Source: Deltaproteobacteria bacterium
Lineage (GTDB): Bacteria > Myxococcota_A > Polyangia > JAAYKL01
NCBI GenBank assembly: GCA_016936575.1
Contig: JAFGXQ010000013.1
Coordinates: 66,835 to 123,597 of the forward strand
Direction of reading: 5' to 3'
Length of the DNA stretch: 56,763 bases
In this document: positions 51,904 to 56,763 of the stretch, piece after piece
Layout of the letters: the number at the start of each line of letters is the position of its first letter
Position numbering within the stretch: position 1 is the first letter of the stretch
Position numbers and translations under genes: made by a program
The notes under the pieces: generated by a model
Database searches by the model: none
The model's input: only the letters and a program-made list of their open reading frames with translations
Told to the model about the DNA's origin: nothing

Positions 51904-52875
51904 TCAACGCTCCTGAAGCTGTACGGTTCTCGTCAACCAGCTGGTTCCGCCGCGTTCATCCTGCAGCACCAGATACAACGTAGCCGTGCCGTCCGACTCG
52001 GCCACCCTGGGGGGCCACCATGTATTCAACCGCAACTTGTCGAATTCGGTTTCCCCGGGAATATAACTGGTGCGCCCGTACTCCGTCTCCCCGCCGCTGA
52101 TGAACCACGTCATGAACAGTGACTCGCGATCGATGACGATCGCTCCGGTTTCCACGTCGGTGGTCTCGAACGACTCAGAGACCTGGGGGGAGAGGGAAAC
52201 CGCCAGTTCGTAGCCGTGCTGTGAAACCAGTGTGCCGGGCGCCTCTTCCAATGTAATAGAAACACCCTCCGAGTCCGATGCCGTCAGGGTGCCGAGAGCC
52301 GGATTGCGGTTGGCAATCAGCGACTCGCTCAGCAGCAGGTTCAGCTGTTTTACGACCACCACTTCATCCACGCCGTCGTTCACAACCAGCTTCACAGTAG
52401 TGTCCAGCGAGCCCTCGCAATCGGGAAGAAACGGCAGTTGGTCACCGGCCTGCGCCACCAGTTGTGTGCATGCAATCTGCAGTACATCCGCACCGATGAT
52501 GAATGGAAACACCGCGGTTTGCGATGTGCCCAAATCAAACAGGGAGACGCCTTCCGGTATCTCAAACGCACCACCGCCGTTCTGTGCAATCGCCGCCAGC
52601 AGCATTTCTTCGGTCACCGGGCATTCGTGCCCCATAATCGCGCTCGTAGCTACCGGACACCAGCTCCATTGATAGGTAACGCTCGCATTATCATCTGCCG
52701 CGACCAGTGCCGACAACTGCCCTATCTCTCCGGGCATCAGCTCCGCCGGTTCCGACTGAATCGCCAGCACCCGCAGCTTGGTCACATCGGTGAACGCCTC
52801 AAAATCTTCGGAACACGCCATCGCAAACAACACGGTCGCTGCGACAACGACATTCAGGTTTGCTCGTCTTGTCAT
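51904..52875 (-). CDS. Lipoprotein of the TonB uptake operon
   Basis: A 323-residue exported protein from the ATG at 52875 (GAGGAG upstream; the frame from 52905 is too long). The lipobox is FAMAC (Cys21). The mature part is beta-rich, with four Cys (WCPV, HECP, IACT, PDCE) and two regions resembling Ig-like domains (about 40-190 and 190-320). Its stop overlaps the receptor start. In SusC/SusD-type systems a surface lipoprotein closes the receptor, but this one is not SusD-like in length or repeats. A substrate-binding role is an inference from context. Confidence 0.7.
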   Translation of the reverse strand: MTRRANLNVVVAATVLFAMACSEDFEAFTDVTKLRVLAIQSEPAELMPGEIGQLSALVAADDNASVTYQWSWCPVATSAIMGHECPVTEEMLLAAIAQNGGGAFEIPEGVSLFDLGTSQTAVFPFIIGADVLQIACTQLVAQAGDQLPFLPDCEGSLDTTVKLVVNDGVDEVVVVKQLNLLLSESLIANRNPALGTLTASDSEGVSITLEEAPGTLVSQHGYELAVSLSPQVSESFETTDVETGAIVIDRESLFMTWFISGGETEYGRTSYIPGETEFDKLRLNTWWPPRVAESDGTATLYLVLQDERGGTSWLTRTVQLQER

Positions 52876-52907
52876 AATTGTTCTCTCCTCTACATCGCGC
52901 AGCATGA

Positions 52908-53930
52908 CTATGCCCCCTTCATACGAAATCGATATGTGTACTTCAGGTTGTACTCTACGGCCTTGCCGTCTCGAAACGCGGGGCTGTACACTTCTTTTCG
53001 CGCGGCCTGCAACGCGGCTTCGTCGAACTCGCGATAGCCGGAACTTTTTAAAATCCGTACCTTCTGCACGCGACCGGCCTCGTCAATAACAATCAGAACC
53101 ATCACGTTTCCCTCTATCCCTTTTGACTTAAGCGCTGCCGGGTACGGCAACTCCACGCTCGAAATTCGCTTGGGCTTGGTGAAACTGCTCGACACCGTGG
53201 GAATAAACGTGGCCTGCCTGTTGGCCGATACCGTTTTCCCCGCGCCCTCGCCTCCCGGGCCCGATGTTTTTCCCTTCTGCAACTTCTCTATCTTCTCATC
53301 GCTCTGAACCGACCCGGTCGCTCCCATGCGGGTATTTCCCACGGCGTAGGACGGGCCACCGCCGCCGGTTACGGTTGAAGACATCGTAATTCCCACTACC
53401 GCACGCCGCTTCGGTTCCACGGGGGCCGACGAATCAGCCGCATTGACGGGGTCGGTTCGGGCCACTTTCACGCGTTTCACAGGCGTCTGTTTCTGCTGCT
53501 CCGGTTCTGCGACAACCTGCTGAACAGCTTCCGATTCGACAACTTCCGATTCGACAGCTTCCGATTCGACAACTTCCGATTCGACAACTTCCGATTCAGG
53601 CTCCGGCTCGGGTGGTAACGGCTCCGCAATTTTTTCAACCACCTGAAATACCGCCTTCTCCATCTGCGCTTCCTCCGGGCGGTCGTCTTCAAGTGCCACA
53701 AGCGCCGTAACAACAGAAGCATGAAACAAAAGTGCCAATCCCACGGTGGACATTCCCCACAGGGAAGAGCGAAATCGTTTTTTCGGCACAGCGGTTACCG
53801 CATGCACAGAAACCGGCCGTCGCACGCGCGCACTCAGACGAAGAGCGGCAGCCTCACGCTTCATCGCTCTCTCAGCCGCGTAATCTACGCGTCCGGCCGA
53901 TAACTCGGCATTGTGTGCGTTCGGTTTCAT
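52908..53930 (-). CDS. tonB: TonB-type energy transducer
   Basis: A 340-residue inner-membrane protein from the ATG at 53930 (AAGGAG upstream). It has a cytoplasmic N-terminus with basic residues (about 1-55), one membrane helix at about 56-82 ([24 protein letters not shown]), and a Glu/Pro-rich periplasmic spacer with a repeated ESEVV unit (about 95-155). Pro-poor linker segments lead to a TonB C-terminal domain at about 250-340 ([45 protein letters not shown]). It transmits proton-motive force from ExbBD to the receptor downstream. The long N-terminus and Glu-rich spacer are as in TonB proteins of deltaproteobacteria. Confidence 0.88.
   Translation of the reverse strand: MKPNAHNAELSAGRVDYAAERAMKREAAALRLSARVRRPVSVHAVTAVPKKRFRSSLWGMSTVGLALLFHASVVTALVALEDDRPEEAQMEKAVFQVVEKIAEPLPPEPEPESEVVESEVVESEAVESEVVESEAVQQVVAEPEQQKQTPVKRVKVARTDPVNAADSSAPVEPKRRAVVGITMSSTVTGGGGPSYAVGNTRMGATGSVQSDEKIEKLQKGKTSGPGGEGAGKTVSANRQATFIPTVSSSFTKPKRISSVELPYPAALKSKGIEGNVMVLIVIDEAGRVQKVRILKSSGYREFDEAALQAARKEVYSPAFRDGKAVEYNLKYTYRFRMKGA
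53525..53599 (-). repeat. Five 15-bp tandem repeats in tonB spacer
   Basis: Units of CAACTTCCGATTCGA or CAGCTTCCGATTCGA (plus strand), 15 bp each from 53525, encode a repeated Glu-Ser-Glu-Val/Ala-Val segment. They keep the frame, so unit number can change the length of the periplasmic spacer. Confidence 0.85.
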
Positions 53931-53970
53931 AAAATCAATCTCCTTGCAATTCACTCACAACGTTACGTGG

Positions 53971-54393
53971 CTACTTGCTCGCCACCGTTTTTCGTTCAAT
54001 GTTCAACGCAAATCCGCTCACCCCCGCCTGTTTGACCAGATCCACCACCTCCACCACGTCACCGTAGGGCAGTTTGGTATCCGCTGATATCACCGCCTGC
54101 AACTTCGGAGACTCCGACACACGTTCTGCAATTAATCTCCGGGCATCGTCCATCGTCGTCCGTGTTCCGTCCAGAAACAATTCTTTATCCACGGTGTACA
54201 CCAGGTTTACCGTTGCCGTTACTTCCGACCCGGCCGCCGCCGCTTTGGGCAAGTCCACCTTAATAGCGGCTTTCACGATGGCGGTTGATGTCACCATAAA
54301 GATAATCAGCAACACGAGCACAATGTCCACAAACGGAATTATATTGATTTCAGCGATTACGTCATTTTGCTGTTTTCCAATCGGCGCTGCCAT
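53971..54393 (-). CDS. exbD: ExbD/TolR biopolymer transport protein
   Basis: A 140-residue inner-membrane protein. The N-terminus IAEINIIPFVDIVLVLLIIFMVTS holds the essential membrane Asp (in PFVDIV) of the ExbD/TolR proton channel. The periplasmic domain (about 50-140) ends in GFALNIERK. With ExbB (4 nt upstream) it converts proton flow into motion of TonB. Length is normal. Genetic order with exbB and tonB supports ExbD over TolR. Confidence 0.93.
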   Translation of the reverse strand: MAAPIGKQQNDVIAEINIIPFVDIVLVLLIIFMVTSTAIVKAAIKVDLPKAAAAGSEVTATVNLVYTVDKELFLDGTRTTMDDARRLIAERVSESPKLQAVISADTKLPYGDVVEVVDLVKQAGVSGFALNIERKTVASK

Positions 54394-54397
54394 CTGT

Positions 54398-55063
54398 TTA
54401 CTCCTTTGTCGACACGGCCGTACCGGGTACGGCTTTCAAACTGGCGGTAAGCACTGCGGCAAGCAAGCCGAGATTTTCAGTGAACTTCTTCACTCTCGAC
54501 TTGAAGACGTTGAATGCGACCACCGCCGGAATCGCCACCAGCAGCCCAACCGCTGTGGCTATCAGCGCTTCCGCGATACCGGCCATCACCGACGAACTCG
54601 CTTCGGACATGTTTCCGGCCAGGTCGTTAAACGCGCGAATAATGCCCAGTACGGTACCGAACAACCCGATGAAGGGTGCGTTGGAGGCAACGGTGGCCAG
54701 TACATTCAATCGCTTGTCGTACTTGGCCTGTTCCCGGTTCGCTGCACCGGCCAACAGATCCTCTACGGATTCGGGCCCCATTTGGTGACTCCTCAACCCG
54801 AACAGCACCACGTTGGTTTCCAGACTGTCGTACTTGGAAAGCAACGCGGCCGCTCCGTCGAAATCTCCGTCATTCAGCAATTTCGACAATTTATCTTTGA
54901 TGCCGTCAACGTCCACAGAATGGCGTCTGTAAAACACGGCCCGCTCAATCATGATGGCCACCGAAACGACGGATAGGCCGATGAGCAACCAGAGCACCCA
55001 TTCCGCCTGAAAAATGGGCAGTCCCAATAATGTATCGATGAGTCCAGTGGTTTGTCCTTGCAT
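54398..55063 (-). CDS. exbB: ExbB/TolQ proton channel component
   Basis: A 221-residue protein from the ATG at 55063 (AAGGAG upstream; the frame from 55138 adds a leader inside the promoter). Three membrane helices are present: about 19-42 (WVLWLLIGLSVVSVAIMI), 125-150 and 160-185, with the signature APFIGLFGTVLGIIRAF and SVMAGIAEALIATAVGLLVAIPAV. It forms the stator with ExbD. It is the first gene of the exbB-exbD-tonB-receptor operon, directly downstream of the palindromic promoter region. Confidence 0.93.
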   Translation of the reverse strand: MQGQTTGLIDTLLGLPIFQAEWVLWLLIGLSVVSVAIMIERAVFYRRHSVDVDGIKDKLSKLLNDGDFDGAAALLSKYDSLETNVVLFGLRSHQMGPESVEDLLAGAANREQAKYDKRLNVLATVASNAPFIGLFGTVLGIIRAFNDLAGNMSEASSSVMAGIAEALIATAVGLLVAIPAVVAFNVFKSRVKKFTENLGLLAAVLTASLKAVPGTAVSTKE

Positions 55064-55098
55064 AGCTCTACTCCTTATCTGGGGTTCACACTCATGTG

Positions 55099-55138
55099 TG
55101 ACTAAAATATGATTAATCATTGAACAGGTTTTAGTCAA
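55099..55138 (-). promoter_or_regulatory. Promoter of the exbB operon with palindromic operator
   Basis: On the minus strand TTGACT (55133-55138) and TAATCA (55110-55115) are 17 nt apart. A perfect 12-bp palindrome ATGATTAATCAT (55109-55120) covers the -10 element. A second inverted repeat, TGACTAAAA and TTTTAGTCA (55099-55107, 55129-55137), surrounds it. This is the position of a repressor operator. Resemblance to a Fur box is partial (an extra base in the centre), so the repressor is not named. Confidence 0.45.
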
Positions 55139-55644
55139 ATTAATTTTCGAAATATCTACTCAAAACTTATTCTTTTCCACCAATGCTTTCAATACCGTTT
55201 CTTCTCCAAATAAAAATAGAGCGAACGTTGGGTAGCTTGAAACAAAGGCTTCACTTTCTAGACCCGGCGACAGCCCGGCAGGTGGCATTCCCGACAGGTA
55301 AAAAAACAGTTTCGAAAGTAAATGGGGGACACATGCATATATAAGGTAGGTAAATAGTTATTCATTATAAAGGCGTACATTTCATGCAGGGCGGTGACAG
55401 CGGTCATTGCAGGGTGACGATTTTTTGAACGACTGTCGATTTTCGGCTACAATTGAATGGAAGTTCGTCCGGGAAGGAAATCGATAAATATTATCTCAGA
55501 TGAAAATTTACTCAAAATCTGACCAAGTTTAATTTCACATTCAAATATCCCGGATAATTCGCGCAAAAATGTTGCAAAAGCGAATTTCATGCTTAAAATT
55601 GAATAAGATTTGATGAACTTTTTAACATCTGCGCGAACAAAAAC
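55139..55644. other. Intergenic region before the CarH-like gene
   Basis: A 506-bp gap with no credible gene between two divergent units. It contains a near-direct repeat CCCGGCAGG/CCCGACAGG at 55274-55298, a TGAC-AGCG-GTCA inverted repeat at 55395-55406, and AT-rich stretches before the 55645 gene. Autoregulatory sites for the CarH-like regulator may be here, but none was recognised. Confidence 0.3.
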
Positions 55645-56547
55645 ATGAAAAACGAAAACTCACAAAAGCACGTTAGTATAGGCGGTTTGTCCGCAGGCAG
55701 CGGCGTACCGGTGGAAACCATCCGCAACTGGGAACTGCGTTACGGATTTCCCTCGCCCTCTCGACTGGATTCCGGCCACCGCAGGTATGAGATGGAACTG
55801 ATATCCCGTCTAAAGAAAATCAAGGCACTGGTTGATGTGGGGTATAAGCCGTCATTTGCCGTAAATCTGGACGACATGGAGCTCGAAAATCTTCTCCTGT
55901 CGGGAAGGTATAGCGCCGACCTCAACCCGCTGGATGAGAACGATTTTCAAAAAGCGATCTCGCGTTGGCTCACATTGACAGAGACCATGAATGTGGCCGA
56001 ATTTACGCGCGCGTTGTCGCAGGACTGGAGCAGAATCGGTGCAAGGCGCTTCATATTTGAACTGACGCTACCGTTTCTGCGTGAAGTGGGAAACCGCTGG
56101 GAAAGCTCGGCATTGTCAGTGGCCCACGAACATTTTGCCAGCGAAGTGCTGCAAAGCTTTTTAGCCTCAAGATGGCGACCACTCATCAGCACCAACCATA
56201 ACAAGAAGCTGGTGCTCGCCAATCAGGAGGGTGACCTTCATAGTCTGGGGTTACAGATGGCTGCGGTGTTGGCCAGCATCCACAATATTGAACCCATATT
56301 TTTAGGGCCGAATACACCGCTTCAAGACATTATCATCGCCGCGACCGAACAGAAAGTCAGTGCGGTGGTAATCGGTCTTTCGTCCGTATCAAACCCGGAA
56401 ACATCCATATCGTTTTTAAAAGAGCTGAAGCAGGGCCTTCTTGGTGTACGTCTGGCATTTGGCGGCAGCAAATATATTCCCACGCTCTCCAACATTGAGT
56501 ACATTGCGTCCCTTGAAGACTTTGACGACTGGTGTCGTCACATTTAG
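55645..56547 (+). CDS. MerR-family B12-binding regulator, CarA/CarH-like
   Basis: A 300-residue transcription factor. A MerR-type winged helix (about 8-75) has VPVETIRNWELRYGFPSPSR and SGHRRY. A helical cap (about 95-185) and a cobalamin-binding domain (about 188-300) follow. The W-x9-EH motif is present (Trp152, Glu162, His163), and the base-off B12 motif DLHSLG places His199 as lower ligand, spaced as in T. thermophilus CarH (131, 141/142, 177). Next to Trp152 the residue is Glu153, where CarH has the light-state ligand His132. It should be an adenosylcobalamin-dependent repressor; light sensing of the CarH kind is doubtful. It normally controls carotenoid genes, but none are in the window. 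Confidence 0.85.
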   Translation: MKNENSQKHVSIGGLSAGSGVPVETIRNWELRYGFPSPSRLDSGHRRYEMELISRLKKIKALVDVGYKPSFAVNLDDMELENLLLSGRYSADLNPLDENDFQKAISRWLTLTETMNVAEFTRALSQDWSRIGARRFIFELTLPFLREVGNRWESSALSVAHEHFASEVLQSFLASRWRPLISTNHNKKLVLANQEGDLHSLGLQMAAVLASIHNIEPIFLGPNTPLQDIIIAATEQKVSAVVIGLSSVSNPETSISFLKELKQGLLGVRLAFGGSKYIPTLSNIEYIASLEDFDDWCRHI

Positions 56548-56596
56548 AGCGCCGGCAGTTGACCCTCCAAAAAAGAACCGGTACACTTGGATTCAA

Positions 56597-56763
56597 ATGA
56601 AAACCTATCAAATCACTATCGGTCGTGAAACCTTTCCCATCAAATCAGACGCCAGCGAAGAGCATGTTCAACATTTGGCGAAAACCATTCAAGAACGTTA
56701 CGAACAGATGAACACCCGCAAAGGCCCCCGCGCCTCCCAGGGATTTCGCGCCATGACCATGGT
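56597..56763 (+). CDS. zapA: Cell division protein ZapA (3' end outside window)
   Basis: The last 167 bp open a frame with ATG at 56597: MKTYQITIGRETFPIKSDASEE, then HVQHLAKTIQERYEQM and a C-terminal part starting PRASQGFRAM. This is the ZapA pattern (ITIGGREYxIKSD followed by a coiled-coil helix), a small FtsZ-ring stabiliser that cross-links protofilaments. Only about 55 of the usual 90-110 residues are seen. The ribosome site is weak. It follows the CarH-like gene on the same strand with a 49-nt gap. Confidence 0.8.
   Translation, partial: MKTYQITIGRETFPIKSDASEEHVQHLAKTIQERYEQMNTRKGPRASQGFRAMTM

Noticed and set aside
1..56763. tRNA or rRNA genes
   Set aside because: I looked for T-arm GTTCRA-type motifs in the gaps and found no cloverleaf; no rRNA-like segment was noticed. 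A tRNAscan run would settle this.

Overview
The window looks like a chromosomal segment of a Gram-negative bacterium of myxobacterial type (former Deltaproteobacteria, such as Myxococcota or Bradymonadota). This is inferred from the mix of gene families: lipoproteins with Asp-rich (D-S/T/A) linkers, Cys-rich outer-membrane proteins, an FHA-GGDEF protein, a receiver fused to a PATAN/DUF4388-like domain, a CarA/CarH-type B12-binding MerR regulator, a sigma/FecR/outer-membrane protein set and a TonB receptor with a TonB-like N-terminal domain. I saw no rRNA, tRNA, CRISPR array, integrase or intact insertion sequence. Taxonomy is an inference from content, not a database match.

Layout. 1-8 kb: a cut-off lipoprotein, an ECF sigma factor/FecR/outer-membrane triad, a ZraP/ZraS/ZraR-like envelope-stress module with a probable sigma-54 promoter, and a PEGA-domain membrane protein. 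8-14.7 kb: AlbA_2-domain protein, a glycosyltransferase-like protein lacking its DxD motif, an RNA-methyltransferase-like protein, a secreted endonuclease/exonuclease/phosphatase lipoprotein, a TPR membrane protein and a lipid-linked-glycan flippase. 14.8-22.5 kb: housekeeping genes, namely rel (ppGpp), thiI with its cysteine desulfurase, rpmA, rplU, NAD kinase and the ribosome rescue factor RqcH. 22.5-30.6 kb: secreted and envelope genes (a lipase-like lipoprotein plus the remnant of a second copy, a polyprenyl-phosphate glycosyltransferase, a GH16 glucanase and a large polytopic membrane protein). 30.7-33.8 kb: sigma/anti-sigma pair with envelope genes. 33.8-34.3 kb: a non-coding segment with DnaA boxes. 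34.3-42.7 kb: ybeY, queG, FHA-GGDEF, the receiver/PATAN/TPR protein, DUF1847-rhodanese and an ACC-deaminase-like enzyme.

42.8-48.6 kb is the most accessory-looking part: a very large Cys-rich VWA lipoprotein, two proteins of uncertain function, an alternating 21-23 bp minisatellite, and an Rpn/PD-(D/E)XK nuclease-like gene with an internal 24-bp tandem repeat. 48.6-55.1 kb is one minus-strand operon, exbB-exbD-tonB-lipoprotein-TonB-dependent receptor-outer-membrane protein, which supplies a whole energised uptake system and has a palindrome at its promoter. The window closes with the CarH-like regulator and the start of zapA.

The strongest leads for new biology are the altered regulators (a CarH-like protein lacking the expected light-state His, a receiver with Glu in place of the phospho-acceptor Asp, a GGDEF protein with a changed I-site), the minisatellite, the gene remnant that overlaps the rqcH 3' end, and the structured leader before the glucanase. 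All need computation to confirm.
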